Assembly (NCBI RefSeq): GCF_042477335.2
Contig: NC_091245.1
Coordinates: 110,952,501 to 111,016,500 of the forward strand
DNA length: 64,000 nucleotides
Reading direction: 5' to 3'
DNA from: Ovis canadensis
Taxonomy: Eukaryota; Chordata; Mammalia; Artiodactyla; Bovidae
Below the pieces are notes generated by a model. It had not been told where the DNA came from and made no database searches. It saw nothing but the letters and a program-made list of their open reading frames with translations. Shown here piece after piece: positions 12,640 through 24,742 of the stretch. Position numbers and translations under genes: made by a program. Each line of letters begins with the position of its first letter. Positions within the stretch are counted from its first letter, which is position 1.

Positions 12640-13285
12640 TGTGGTTGTGTTTCTGAACCCAGGTCTGGCTGTTTGCTGCTTGATAGCCAGTTCTCGAGGG
12701 ACGGGGGTTAGTAGGAAAGGAAAGGTAGCTTTATTTCAGATGCTGGCAACTGGGAGAGAAGGTGGACTTGTGTCTGAGGGTCAGCTTCCAATTGCTGCTC
12801 AGGGGGCAGAAGTTTTTAAAGGGGAGTTTCAGGGTTGTCTGGGAGGAGGGAGGGGGCAGGATGGCACAGTCAGTCCCGACAGTCATTTTGGTGTCAGTGA
12901 TGCCGCTGTCTGGCCAGCATCCTCTTTAGTTGTTTTGAGGACGGTGAAACTCTAGCGTCAGCATTTGTTCCCGCTTCTTGGGGACAGCTCTCAGAACTGT
13001 GTGAAGTGGAGTGGCTTATGTCACAGCTTTTGTCTGGTCAACATGTGGTCATCCTCTCATCATGCAGTCACCTTCTTCCACCTGGTGAGGCGGCTTCAGT
13101 GTCTAAAAAGCAGCTCCCAAGATACAGCTCAGAATATTATCTATGACTCTTGAGGAGTAACTACAGGTCTTTGGCTCTGCTTGGTGACTAAACGATTGTT
13201 TTGTCTTGTGTAAAGGTTTAGAGTGTGTGGCATAACTGAGTTCTAGGGCGAAGGTTGTGCTTATAGTTAGAGGGACCTACATTTT
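12640..13285 (-). mobile_element. Solo-LTR-like fossil, class I (ERV1-type) retrovirus
   Basis: On the - strand a compositionally distinct stretch of about 640 bp carries a TTTAAAA box followed by an AATAAAGC polyadenylation signal about 100 bp later, the usual LTR order. No internal retroviral genes are seen beside it. It appears to be a solitary, broken LTR. The family was judged from layout only. Confidence 0.5.
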
Positions 13286-14127
13286 TTGCATCTTTGATCC
13301 TGCACAGTATTCAGTAGACTGCTATAATGTAATAGCTGCTGAACAAGTCAAGAAATACAGTTTCTGTGATACAGTAGATGTTTATGCAATGCAAATATTC
13401 CACATACTATTGGTAAACTAAGGATAATGTCAGTATAATGTGGGAGTAGGTTCATACAAGATTTTTCTGAGCATGTTAAGTTTTTATTATTATCAAGGAA
13501 TAGTAGCTGAACATAGATCTTATTAGCACACTGAAACACAGCAATGAAGAGAATACCCTACACAAAAGTCATTCGCTTAAAGGTTTTCTTCTTGGCTTAG
13601 CTTTACCGCATGTCTGTCTCGAGACTGTTCTTACATAGTTTTCTCTGGCTTACATGCATTTTCTCCCTGTGACATTCTTCCATCAACTTACCTTTATCTT
13701 TGAAGAAGATCAAACCCTATGTCTATTGTTGTTTTTATTCACTTAATTAGAAATTTAACATATCCTTTTAACCATTTAATTTATTTAGAAGAAATGCTAA
13801 TGTTTTTGTTAGTGCTCCGGTTATAGGATTTGAATGATCTGCCACAATATTCTTTGCCCAAAAGACTTGTTATTTTTAGTGTGTGTTTTTGCAGAATGCA
13901 AGGAATTTTAAAAATACATGCATATGACGTTATAGTAGAAACACCTGTGTTGTGTTCGAGACCTTTTAATTGAATTGAAAGAGTGACACCATTTCTCCCT
14001 TTTTGTCCATTCAAGGACTTAAGTCTTTCAACTATTTAACTTTGTCTTCCCTCATTACCTGCCCTGCTTCCTATCAGCTAACAAATATGATCTAGCCTCT
14101 CTTATAAAATCCAAAAAGCAAAGGTTT
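13286..14127. other. Intergenic, AT-rich, nothing recognised
   Basis: No gene, no clear repeat family. Short open frames only. Confidence 0.4.
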
Positions 14128-15290
14128 CACTTTGTTAACAAAGTCCATATAGTCAAGGCTATGGTGTTTCAACATTCAGAAAACGAAGATCATGGCATCT
14201 GGTCCCATCACTTCATGGGAAATAGATGGGGAAACAGTGGAGACAATGTCAGACATTATTTTTGGGGGCTCCAAAACCACTGCAGATGGTGACTGCAGCC
14301 ATGAAATTAAAAGACACTTACTCCTTGGAAGAAAAGTTATGACCAACCTAGATAGCATATTGAAAAGCAGAGACATTACTTTGTCAACAAAATCCGTCTA
14401 GTCAAGGCTATGGTTTTTCCTGTGGTCATGTATGGATGTGAGAGTGGGGCTATGAAGAAAGCTGAGCGCCGAAGAGTTGATGCTTTTGAGCTGTGGTGTT
14501 GGAGAAGACTCTTGAGAGTCCCTTGGGCTACAAGGAGATCCAACCAGTCCATTCTGGAGGAGATCAACCCTGGGATTTCTTTGGAGGGAATGATGCTGAA
14601 GCTGAAACTCCAGTACTTTGGCCACCTCATGCGAAGAGTTGACTCATTGGAAAAGACTCTGATGCTGGGAGGGATTGGGGGCAGGAGGGGAAGGGGATGA
14701 CAGAGGATGAGATGGCTGGATGGCATCACTGACTCGATGGACATGAGTCTGAGTAAACTCTGGGAGTTGGTGATAGACAGGGAGGCCTGGCGTGCTACGA
14801 TTCATGGGGTCGCAAAGAGTTGGTTACAACTGAGCAACTGAACTGAACTGGACTGAATGGTCTTTCCAGCAGCCATGTAGGGTTTGTGGGAGCTGGACTA
14901 TAAAGAAGGCAGAGGTCAAAGAATTGATGCTTTTGAACTGTGGTGCTGGAGAAGACTCCTGAAAATCCCTTGGACAGCAAGGTGATCAAACCAGTCAATC
15001 TTAAAGAAGCCAATGTCAACATTGATTCCAACATACACATTGGAACGACTGATGCTGAAGCTGAAGCTCCAATACCTTGGCTGATTCATTGGTAAAGCCC
15101 CTCCTGCTGGGAAAGATCGAAGGCAGGAGGAGAAGAGGGCAACAGAGGATGAGATGGTTGGATGGCATCACCAATGCAATGGACATGATGAACTTCAGCA
15201 AATTCTGGGAAATAGTGAGGGACAGGGAAGGCTGGCATGCTACAGTCCATGGGGTTGCGAAGAGTCAGACATGACTGAACAAAAACAACA
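14128..15290 (+). mobile_element. Older BovB LINE, split by a younger BovB
   Basis: The element is in two parts, 14128-14169 and 14866-15290. The left part ends GTCAAGGCTATGG plus GTTT and the right part resumes CTTTCCAGCAGCCATG, which together follow the order seen at 825-850 in the first BovB copy. The right part carries the C-terminal coding trace ([16 protein letters not shown]) and a degraded ACTGAAC tail. It is visibly more diverged than the inserted copy. Confidence 0.85.
14170..14856 (+). mobile_element. Younger BovB LINE nested inside the older one
   Basis: 5'-truncated copy beginning CAACATTCAGAAAAC and ending GAACTGGACTGA. It is flanked by ATGGTGTTT (14161-14169) and ATGGTCTTT (14857-14865), a 9-bp TSD with one mismatch. 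Coding traces SWEIDGETVETMSD and LLLGRKVMTNLDSILK are readable but broken. Confidence 0.88.
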
Positions 15291-15369
15291 TAAAAACCAA
15301 GCCCTCTCTTGATCCCACATCCTCCTATATCACCATTCCACAGCAAAACACAGAAAGTGTTCTACACAT

Positions 15370-15990
15370 GGTGTCTCTACGTTCTCACTTATTTACTTTT
15401 CAACATCCTTCAACCTTTCTTCTGCACATACTAATCCACTGTAACTGCTGTTGTTAAGATCCCCAAATTTTCCATATTGCTAAATCCAAAGAACAATTTT
15501 ATTCTCTTATTTTACCTCTCAGCAAGATTCTATAATCAATCATTTCCACTAGAACTATATTCTTCAGTTTTAGTGACTGAGATTGAATTTCCTGAGATGT
15601 ATCCCACTTTCTTGGCTGTTTGTTCTAGTCTCTTTTCTGGCTCTTCCCATTTTATCCCTCTTCTAAACATTGGGATTCTTTATGCTTTGTCCTGGAATCG
15701 TCTTTGTTTTCTAGCTACTCTTCCTCTCTCTTTAACTGACCTCATCTTATTCCCAGTGGCTTTATAAATTTGCCAATGATTTTCAAATTTATGTCTCTAG
15801 TCCTCACATTGCTTCTCAGCATAAACACTTTGATATCACAAAGACACTTCAAACTGCAATATCCCCAAACCAGAAGACTCGATTTTCCTCCTAAATCTGG
15901 TACTGTCTCAGATTTCACCATATAATAAATGGTATCAACATTTACTCAATGATTACAGCGGAAAACTCAGGAATCATATTTTATTCTTTC
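15370..15990 (+). mobile_element. L2 LINE fragment (likely)
   Basis: The pyrimidine-rich sequence follows, loosely, the L2 reverse-transcriptase region: AATCCACTGTAACTGCTG near the start, then CTGGCTCTTCCCATTTT and TCCTGGAATCGTC. Strongly decayed and boundaries uncertain. Confidence 0.45.
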
Positions 15991-16689
15991 TGCACTTTCC
16001 AACCTATCAGCAGGTGCTGGAAGAGATCATATGTTTCTGTAACGTTTGCAAAAGTAATATATTTTAGCTACATTTGGATAAGACCACTGTCTTCTCCCCA
16101 TCAGATTTCCCTCTGTCATACTTTCTTTTTTATTGGCAGCATGAGAGTAGCTGCAGAAAGCTTTTGGAATACAGACAAGACGAACTTGAGTTGAGGATGT
16201 GTTTAATTCTGGTTCAGTGTAATAGATGCATATGGTTCACAGTCACTTCCAGGTATGGGAAAGTACCTCAAGCCAGCCTGGAGTAGAAATGGCTATCAAG
16301 AAAACTCCACCAAGAGCCAGGTGTCCTGACTTCAGGACACAAAGGTGGAGGGGCAAAGGTCATGATGCAGCTTGAATGCATCCTCCAGTATTTGGCACTG
16401 GAAATTTGTGGGCAGTGAAGGAAGACAAGGTTGAAATATCTGGAGTCAGAAGTTAATCTTGTCAAAATATTTTTCTTAGCATCAGATGTGTGTAAAATTG
16501 TAGGCAGAGGATTTGGTTCATTCCCCCATCTAGTGAAAATGGAAGTTATCTCCTATCAGGAATCTACTCAATAATGTAGAATACACAATTATAGGCACAC
16601 TGTGATGATTTTGTCTTTTTTTTGATGGGGATAAGGCAGTATAGAATTAATCATAATTTCTGTGTGTGTAAAGCTCAAAGCTGCAGCAG
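15991..16689. other. Intergenic, unrecognised
   Basis: No gene or repeat family that I can name. Confidence 0.4.
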
Positions 16690-17100
16690 TACTACAAGAG
16701 TGGAACTACTAATGTGAATGGTGTGGGAAAAAAAGGAAAATGGAGTCACTATTGCTAAAACAGTTTTCTCAGATGGAGTCAGGAAGCCACTGAGGAAGTG
16801 GGACTTACGCCTGTCTCAGTCTGAATGGATTCTATCATTTTGCCCTGTTGTCCTCTCAAGATACTTATTGAACCCCTGCTCTAAAACAGCATGTGATTCT
16901 GTAAGCACAAATATTGCCTGACTTGCTTCAGAGTCAGCCACAATTCTTGCTAGACAATTTAGCACCATTGTAGTTTTTACCTTTACAAGCCCCTGACTCT
17001 TTCTCTTCCCGGGAACACTCCTTAGGTTCTACCCAAATCTCTGTCTCCAGAATCACGATTCTTAACCCCAAATAAAGCTCTTTTCCTGTGTAAACTTAAT
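16690..17100 (+). mobile_element. Possible solo LTR fossil
   Basis: CCCAAATAAAGCTCTTTTCC near 17070 is a typical LTR polyadenylation segment, preceded by GTCTCCAGAATC-type sequence common in class I LTRs. No internal region is seen. Left boundary is a guess; broken and old. Confidence 0.45.
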
Positions 17101-17736
17101 ATTAATTATTGCTTGGCAACCACATTTTCCATGCATCTCAACTATCAATAATACAAAATAAATGCAGATCAGTGATGCTGAAGAATGAATTATTTTTCTA
17201 GTTTATCTTGTAGAGAAGCAAAAGTTGCTACCCCCAAATATGTCTCTTTGGCAGATTAAGTATTTTAAGTTGGTTATTTTCTAATAAAAAACAGGGAGGG
17301 AAATCTGAAAACCAAGTAGAAGTTAATCTTTCGTAGGAAAAGTTTTTAAGGGAAATCTCCATCTGTAAGTCTGTCTCCCTCTCTGAAACAGGAAGAAGAG
17401 GATGACAAAATCTCTAGAGATTCTTATTAAAGGAGAAGGCACAGACTTAAATCTGCATGACAATCTTACCCTTTTTTGCTGTGCTTTTCCAGGTAACCTT
17501 CCACAGTTGACTCCCTATACCCTCCACAACCTTTTTTGTCTTTAGCTGAGGGTAGTATTTTAGGTGAGGGCTTTTGCCCTTTTCATGAGTTACTCAGTTC
17601 TCCTGAGTTCCTCCCATGTCTACATAACATTAAACTTTTGTTTGATTTTCTCCTATTAACCTCTCTCATGTCAATTCATTTCTTAGCCTCGCCTGAAGAA
17701 CCAAGAAAGGTAGAGGAAAATTTCTTCTTTCCCAGT
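17101..17736. other. Intergenic, nothing recognised
   Basis: No gene or named repeat seen. Confidence 0.4.
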
Positions 17737-18011
17737 GGAGAAGGTGATGGCACCCCACTCCAGTACTCTTGCCTGGAAAATCCCATGGACAGAGGAGCCT
17801 GGTAGGCTGTGGTCCATGGGGTTGCAAAGAGTCGGACACGACTGAGCGACTTCCTTTCACTTTTAACTTTCATGCATTGAAGAAGGAAATGGCAACCCAC
17901 TCCAATGTTCTTGCCTAGAGAATACCAGGGATGGGGGAGCCTGGTTGGCTGCCGTCTATGGGGTCACACAGAGTCGGACATGACTGAAGTGACTTAGCAG
18001 CAGCAGCAGCA
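17737..18011 (+). mobile_element. Bov-A2 SINE (dimer)
   Basis: Two BovB-derived monomers in tandem: GGCACCCCACTCCAGTAC and later GGCAACCCACTCCAATG, joined by the CTTTCACTTTTAACTTTCATG linker. It ends in the GCAGCAGCAGC tail typical of Bov-A2. Confidence 0.93.
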
Positions 18012-18429
18012 ACATTCTTTAAAATGTGATATTGTGATATCACTGTCCAATGAAGAGGAGACCAGAGTATGTTGTAAAGATATGTAGGAAAACTATTTCT
18101 GGATTTTATAATACTGATGTCCTTTTTCAGCTTTTATATTTTGCAATTTGTTGAGTTTGTTTTCTTGTTTTAGATAAATAGTCATTTTAATACCTAATAC
18201 TGTATTCATAATTTTCTAATCATGTTTTTAAGGAAGATGCTCCAAAATTGTGGAAGTTTCAGGTACTTGAAACTGGATTCCCTCACTTCTACCTATGCAC
18301 ACACATATATTTTAAAATCAATATAATTTCCAGTCTTAATATAAAAAAGAAATAAAATGAAATAACTTACAGTAAGAAAGTATATCCATGATAAGTGTGA
18401 CATCTATAGTAGCCCTATACAGCAGTGAG

Positions 18430-18955
18430 GTATTGGTGATACAGTTACCAAAGCTGTTGCCCAAGAGTCATACCTCTGCCCTTCTTATCTAAGATTCAGA
18501 AGGAAGCTGCAAAGAGAAAAGCAAGAACTGATTAGAGCCAACTAGACCCAAGACAGCAGAAGATTTGACTTCTAGTGGTCCGTAGAAGTGTCCTAGAGTC
18601 TCATTATATGCTCATTGTAATATATTAGCATATGCTAAGTGACATGCCCATAGGTGCTGTGACAGTTAACAGTTGCCATGACAACAACTGGAAAAGCCCA
18701 TACAAGGACTGAACAGGAGTGCTGCATCAGTTCCAGGTCCAAACCATAGCCCTGTGCTTGGATTACTTATGAATATTCTTCCCACACTTTCCAATTCCTT
18801 CCCTTTCACTTTGACCTTCTTACATACATGGTTTCTCTGTCTACACTAGGCTGAGACATTGATTTGTGAGCCAAGTTCCTGCTTCTTCATTCTTTGACCA
18901 TTGAATAAAGCTGATGCTGTTCTAATCTCAACATCAATTTCCTTATTGGCAGCAC
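18430..18955 (+). mobile_element. Possible solo LTR fossil (ERVL/ERV3-like)
   Basis: TTAACAGTTGCCATGACAAC and later GAATAAAGCTGATGCTG, with CAATTTCC at the presumed right end, resemble mammalian LTRs of this class. A polyadenylation signal is in the expected place near the right end. No coding region adjoins it. Broken; boundaries approximate. Confidence 0.45.
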
Positions 18956-19189
18956 AGATCCAAAAAGAAAAAGGACCTCCCTGGCTAAGGCAAGGGATGG
19001 CTAGGATCCTGGTGGGGTCTAGTTGACTAATCTGGTAACAATACAATGATCAGGAACAGTGTGGCTGTTGGTGATCTGATTTGGGGAAACAGTGAATGAT
19101 CCAAGGATGCTCTTCTAGGAAAACCAAATGTAAGCAGATAATGTAGGGGAATCCATGGAGAAAGAGAACCAGGATTGACTTTCTTAACG

Positions 19190-19625
19190 TGAGAAGCCAT
19201 TTTGTGATCTAAGCCTGGTCACAATGTTTACCCTTCAACAGGTCTCACTAATCAATGATCTTAAATAAGGGAATCTAAGAACAAAGAAAAAGCAGTCAAG
19301 AAACAAGAGTTCAGCTATAAGACAGGGTTCTAGTTCCTCCTTAAGAGATATACACAACAATCTGATATGGTCTTTGAGTTCTGCAGTAACCAAGGTGGAG
19401 GACAGAACAATGATGCTGACCCTCTTGGCTTCAATCAGCTAAAGCTTGTACTCAACCTTGGCCGCAATTGTATGCTGATTCTCTTCTGCCCAAGCCCCTT
19501 CATGAATATATCTGTTCCCTTAGCTTAAGACTTTCCTGGTTTTGCTCTTCAGGGAGATACTGTTTTGGGAAAGATCTCCCTGTTTACTGCTAGCGATAAT
19601 AAATCGTCCCTCTTCCCAAACTTTG
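19190..19625 (+). mobile_element. Possible second LTR fossil
   Basis: GAGAAGCCATTTTGTGATC, then TTAGCTTAAGACTTTCCTG and GCGATAATAAATCGTCCC resemble an LTR with a late polyadenylation signal. Family uncertain; old and broken. Confidence 0.4.
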
Positions 19626-19829
19626 ACTTGGTTATTATATCCACCAAAAGGCAAAGCCAGTTTACAAGTGGCACAAGAATAATCTTCCATCAGAGGACAC
19701 AATAGTTTCTTTCCTATAGAATCCAGTATATATGAAAAAATGTAAAAATGCTTTGCATTATTTGTTAGATAGATTCAGGGCTTGAATAATTATAAAATAC
19801 CTGGATGGACATTTGAAAACAGTGTGAAG

Positions 19830-19925
19830 GCAGAACAATTCTTTATATTATGCAAGGCTGCCCTGGGTATTACAGGACGTTGGGTTGCCTACTAAATGCT
19901 AAAAATGTATCCTGCACACTCATCA
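19830..19925 (-). mobile_element. MER20-like remnant (weak)
   Basis: AACAATTCTTTATATTATG, then GGCTGCCCTGGGTATTACAG loosely follow the antisense MER20 order seen more clearly near 6600. Low certainty. Confidence 0.3.
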
Positions 19926-20399
19926 CTGAGACAAGCAACAAGCTACTCCTCCCAGCTTCCAAAAGCTACTATTAAAATGCAAATATCCTTGGCTGGACTA
20001 AGACCTCTTGTGCTTATCTGCTAACAGCCTAAAAGGGATTCCTTTAAAACAAGGATTGTTACCATTTTCAACTGTGTAATTCTGTAAGGAAGGGTAAAAT
20101 AAACCTAGCCTACATTACATGTGGCTTAAGGGCTGACTGCAAAACTGGACTTTGTCTAGAACCACACCTGGTAATGCTCTCAGGACTCCCACAGAGCAAC
20201 TTCTCTCCTCTACCCCCTAACCTGTGAGTGGAGGAAGAGTCTCCTTGAGGCACCATCACTCCTCTGTGATCCAGGCTGCACTGCCTTCTGGACCAGTAGC
20301 CTTTCCTGCTCATTTTCCTGTGGACAGAAAGAGTTTCTCTCTGCTGCTCCAAAGTCCAAAGGATCCTAATAAAATGATTGCAATAACAGTAATAAAATC

Positions 20400-20640
20400 A
20401 TACACAGCGTTTACTATCTACCAGCCTCTCTTATAAAGCTTTTACTATATTAACTCATTTAATACCCTCAACAACAATTGCTGCCACTATCCCCATTTAA
20501 CCAGAGAAGATGCTGAGTCACAGAGAGATTTAGTAACTTGTGGAGAGCCAGGTAACCAATATGTGATCTAAGCTGAGAATGAAACTCCAGGGCCTGCTCA
20601 GAGCCTGAATACCTAATCAGTTACACTTAATCTCTTTAAA
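20400..20640 (-). mobile_element. MIR SINE
   Basis: ATTAACTCATTTAATACC, CTATCCCCATTTAACCAG, GAGTCACAGAGAGATTTAG and AGAGCCAGGTAACC follow antisense MIR in order. Confidence 0.75.
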
Positions 20641-21072
20641 ATATTCCTGGATAATAATTTTTTTCTTTTAATTTTTAAATTTAATATAATAGCCCAGCAT
20701 TCATTTTTCTTTTTTTTCTTTTTCTTTTTTGTTTTTTACATTACCATTCTTCCTAGGAAGCTTCCTCAGCAGGCTTATAATTCTGTTCTGTCTATTCTGA
20801 AGGAAAGATCAGGTCACTTACTGATTGTACCTGTTGGAGGCAGAAAGGAAAGTCAGAGGCCCTCTAGGTCTCTTGACTGGAACATGGTATTTATAAGGCA
20901 AAGGCCACATTGGCTTGAGTGCACCTTATGGTTCAGACTGTTCCCTATCTACAGGGTGCCACAGAGATGCCTCGTCTGGACACCTGACAATGAGTAGATC
21001 CTAATAGTTCATGCACGGGAAGTTGAGTTTCAATTCCCCACTGATACAAAGGGAAGAACAGATAAAGGTCTG
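20641..21072. other. Intergenic, pyrimidine-rich start
   Basis: 20650-20735 is a T-rich low-complexity tract. The remainder is unrecognised. Confidence 0.4.
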
Positions 21073-21200
21073 GGGGACTTCCCTGGTGGTCCAGGGGCTA
21101 AGACTCTGCTTCCACTGCAGTGAGCCTGGGTTCAGTCTCTCACTGGAAAACTAAGGTCTTGCATGCTGTGCAGTAAGGCCCAAAACAAAACAAAACAAAA
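21073..21200 (+). mobile_element. CHR-1-type tRNA-Glu SINE
   Basis: GGGGACTTCCCTGGTGGTCC head, TTCCACTGCAG, TGCATGCTGTGCAG, ending in an AACAAAACAAAAC tail. Confidence 0.85.
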
Positions 21201-22285
21201 AAACACCCAAACCACTAAGGTTTCTGAAAACCAATAATGGGTCAAAATTTGGGACAGAGATGTTGTTAATGAGTGTTGAACACATGAATGTGTGGATTCA
21301 GTGCTTATTATAAGAAGTGAGATTAGGACAAAATCTCTGGGTCCCAGTGAGCACATGTTTCTGATATCTACAGGCAGAATGCAAGAAATCAATCGCACAC
21401 TCCACCCAGGTAGTGGACAATAAAATTTGGAGAATTTTTATTTTATAATAAGATAAAGGATGTGTGGGACTTGACTGGTGAATCAACCAGTTATGTTAGG
21501 GTTGAGCAGAACTATGATGTAATCTTGTGTTTATTTGTCCCTTCTGAATTCTCATTTTGTTCCTTTGGGTACCTGTGGTTTTATAGTATGGAAATAAGGA
21601 TATGGTCTATTCTTCCTGATGTTGATATTTTTGGTTTTGCTGTTGTGTGAGTTGAGGATGGGTGGCTTGGTTTGTTTTTAAGCTTTAATGAACCACTTTA
21701 GTTGAATTGGTTAAATCATTGCTATTACTGCCACCAAAACACTACCTTCATTTCACTGCTGGACACTGAAGCTTTGCTTTAGGATAGTAGAGGAAATCAA
21801 AATAGTGTGTCAACGACAAACCTTATTCTCTCCATATTAAGTAGTACATCTTGAATTCCAGTCCACCTCCCATTCAAGCAGGGAATAACTGAAGACTTGG
21901 GGGGAGGCTTTAAAATAGACTTTTCGAGTCACAGTAAAGTGGCTGTCTCCGAAGGATAATTTTATCATAGAATCGCTGCCCTAGGGTAAAAGAATATCTG
22001 GTAGCTCTCCTGGACAAACTCTCAACAAAGTGGTGAAACAGATTCCATCTTTGTCTCTTTTAGGATCTTGGTATGTTCATATAGGTACTGCCTTCTGACA
22101 ATGCCTCAAAAATTGTATCTTCCCAATTTCTTTCTTCTCCTCTTCCCCAAGCAATTTTTTTCCATTCTATTCTTTCCTATAATACTCTCTTCTTCATCAC
22201 TATGGGGAGGAGTGAGATTACTTATGTAAGTTATATCGGCATAACATACTGGTTATCAAGTAAAACATCCTATGTATTTGCTGAT
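21201..22285. other. Intergenic, nothing recognised
   Basis: No gene, no clear named repeat. Confidence 0.4.
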
Positions 22286-22742
22286 TGCCTTCAGTTCAGT
22301 TCAGTTCAGTCGCTCAATCATGTCTGACTCTTTGCGACCCCATGAATCACAGCACGCCAGGCCTCCCTGTCCATCACCAACTCCCAGAGTTCACTCAAAC
22401 TCATGTCCATCAAGTCGGTGATGCCATCCAGCCATCTCATCCTCTGTCGTCCTCTTCTCCTCCTGCCCCCAATCTCTCCCAGCATCAGAGTCTTTTCCAA
22501 TGAGTCAACTCTTCACATGAGGTGACCAAAGTATTGGAGTTTCAGCTTTAGCATCAGTCCTTCTAATGAAAACCCAAGACTGATCTCCTTTAGGATGGAC
22601 TGGTTGGATCTCCTTGCAGCCCAAGGGACTCTCAAGAGTCTTCTCTAACACCACAGTTCAAAAGCACCAATTCTTCGGCGCTCAGCTTTCTTCATGGTCC
22701 AACTCTCACGTCCATGCATGACCACTGGAAAAACCATAGCCT
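22286..22742 (-). mobile_element. BovB LINE 3' fragment (first of a head-to-tail pair)
   Basis: Antisense copy from repeated CAGTT units to GGAAAAACCATAGCCTT. Its C-terminal coding trace ([17 protein letters not shown]) is readable on the - strand. It abuts the next copy directly: GCCTTCAGTTCAG occurs at both its left edge and the junction, consistent with insertion at the tail of an existing BovB. Confidence 0.9.
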
Positions 22743-22982
22743 TCAGTTCAGTTCAGTTCAGTTGCTCAGTTGTGTCCAACTCTTTGCGACCCCATGAATT
22801 GCAGCACGCCAGGCCTCCCTGTTCATCACCAACTCCCAGAGTTCACTCAGATTCACATCCATCAAGTCAGTGATGCCATCCAGCCATCTCATCCTCTGCC
22901 GTCCCCTTCTCCTCCTGCCCCCAATCCCTCCCAGTATCAAAGTCTTTTCCAATGAGTCAACTCTTCGCATGAGGTGGCTGAA
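22743..22982 (-). mobile_element. BovB LINE 3' fragment (second of the pair)
   Basis: Antisense copy from CAGTTCAGTTCAG to GCATGAGGTGGC, truncated at about 240 bp. It shares its tail motif with the preceding copy and is probably the older of the two. Confidence 0.88.
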
Positions 22983-23022
22983 ATGCATGTTTCTCGTAAG
23001 TCTTTATTGAATAATGGTAATA

Positions 23023-23692
23023 AATGGGATCCAGTCCCATCACTTCCTGGCAAATAGATGGGGAAACAATGGAAACAGTGACAGGTGTTATTTTCGTGGT
23101 CTCCAAAATCACCATGGATGGTGACTATAGCTATGAAATTAAAAGACTCTTTCTCTTTGGAAGAAAAGTTATGGCAAACCTAAATCATGTATTAAAAAGC
23201 AGAAATATCACTTTGCTGATAAAGGTCTGTATAGTCAAAGCTATGATTTTTCCAGTAGCCATGTACGGATGTGAGAGTTGGACCATAAAGAAGGTTGAGC
23301 ACCAATGAAATGATGATTTCAAATTGTACTGGAGAAGACTCTTGAGAGTCCCTTGGACTGCAAATAAGATCAAGCCAATCAATCTGAAAGGAAATCAACC
23401 CTGAATATTCATTGGAAGGACTGATGCTGAAGCTGAAGCTCCAATACTTTGGCCAGCTAGTGGGAAGAGCCGAGTCATTGGAAAAGACTCTGATGGTGGG
23501 CAAAATTGGGAGCAGGAGGAGAAGTGGGCAATAGAGGATGAGATGGTTGGATGACCTCACTGACTCAGTGGACATGAGTTTGAGTGAACTCCTGGAGATA
23601 GTGAAGCCTGGAGCACGGCAGTCCATGGTGTCACAAAGAATCAGACCTTACTTAGCAACTGAACAACAACAACAACAATAAAGGAGGGGAAA
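23023..23692 (+). mobile_element. BovB LINE fragment, convergent to the pair
   Basis: Sense copy starting CCAGTCCCATCACTTCC. The coding trace SWQIDGETMETVTG and MYGCESWTIKKVEH is readable before frame loss. It ends near GCAACTGAACAACAAC. More diverged than the adjacent - strand copies. Confidence 0.88.
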
Positions 23693-24105
23693 GATAGATT
23701 TATGGGGCATCTTTTACATACCATTACATACATTACATCACCATACCAGATGCTGATCAATGCATTTTACACATTTATTACCTTCTTAAACCACATAATA
23801 AGACATGATCTAGATATCATCATGTCTCTATTTTATAGGTAAACTCTAACCACATAAATACTTAGGAGTATTTGAATTCAGATCTTTAAATACTTACACT
23901 TTCCAAAATAACTCTCTGCTTTCTTTAAAGATCTGTCACTAAGATATTGCACAACCTGGGACTGGTCACAATCTTTCTTATCTGAAACTTTCTGTTTAGG
24001 AATCTGTAGACTCATATTCTCTAATTTCAGAGAAGCTGAAAGCTTTGGTTAGATCTTTAAGTGCAGTGACGTTATGTTTAATTCATTAGTCTTAATTCAA
24101 CAATT
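23693..24105. other. Intergenic, faint repeat-like sequence
   Basis: TTACATACATTACATC short repeats near 23720 and AT-rich sequence. No gene seen. Confidence 0.4.
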
Positions 24106-24476
24106 GGTGGGGTTTCCCTGGTGGTTCAGTGGTAAAGAGTACTCCTGCCAATGCAGGAGGCACAGGTTTGATATGTGGTCCAGGAGGACCCCACGTGTTG
24201 AGGAGCAACTAAGCCCATGGGCCACAACTGTTGAGTTTGTGCTCTAGAGCCCAGGAACTGCAACTACTGAGCCCATGGGCAGCAACTACTGAAGCCTTCA
24301 GGCCCTATAGGCCATGCTCCACTACGAGAGCAGCTACAGCAATGAGAAGCCCATGCATTGCAACTACAGAGTAGCCCCTGCTTGCCACAACTAGAGAAAA
24401 CACATGCAGCAATGAAAATCCAGTACAGCAAATACATACATAAATACATATAATTATATATATTTAAAAAAAAAAC
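24106..24476 (+). mobile_element. CHR-2-type tRNA-Glu SINE
   Basis: TTTCCCTGGTGGTTCAGTGG head, then the long body with AACTGCAACTACTGAGCCC and GCAATGAGAAGCCCATGC, and an A/T-rich tail with ATACATAAATAC. About full length. Confidence 0.85.
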
Positions 24477-24742
24477 CAGTCAGCATGCAAAAGCTGGCAT
24501 GATAGAGTGGGGCTTTGCTGACTTCATTTTGCCTCTGCTATTTCAGAGCTTTGGCAAGGGCCAAATAATAATACCACACATGGAAAAAAACTTTGTGGAG
24601 GGCAAGCCAGTGTAGATATTTATAGAGGTATTATCTCCAGTATCATTATCAATATCAAATCCTGGAAGAAGGTGACTAATTCTGACCTAGAATTAAAAAT
24701 TAGTCATTGAGGTCCTGGAGGGAAGAAAACAAATGTGGATTT

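Noticed and set aside
12536-12955. A 139-residue open frame as a gene
   Set aside because: It overlaps an MIR and runs antisense through an LTR-like fossil.
22286-22982. Short repeated CAGTT units as a CRISPR or regulatory array
   Set aside because: They are the normal 3' tail repeats of BovB, found at the end of nearly every copy here.
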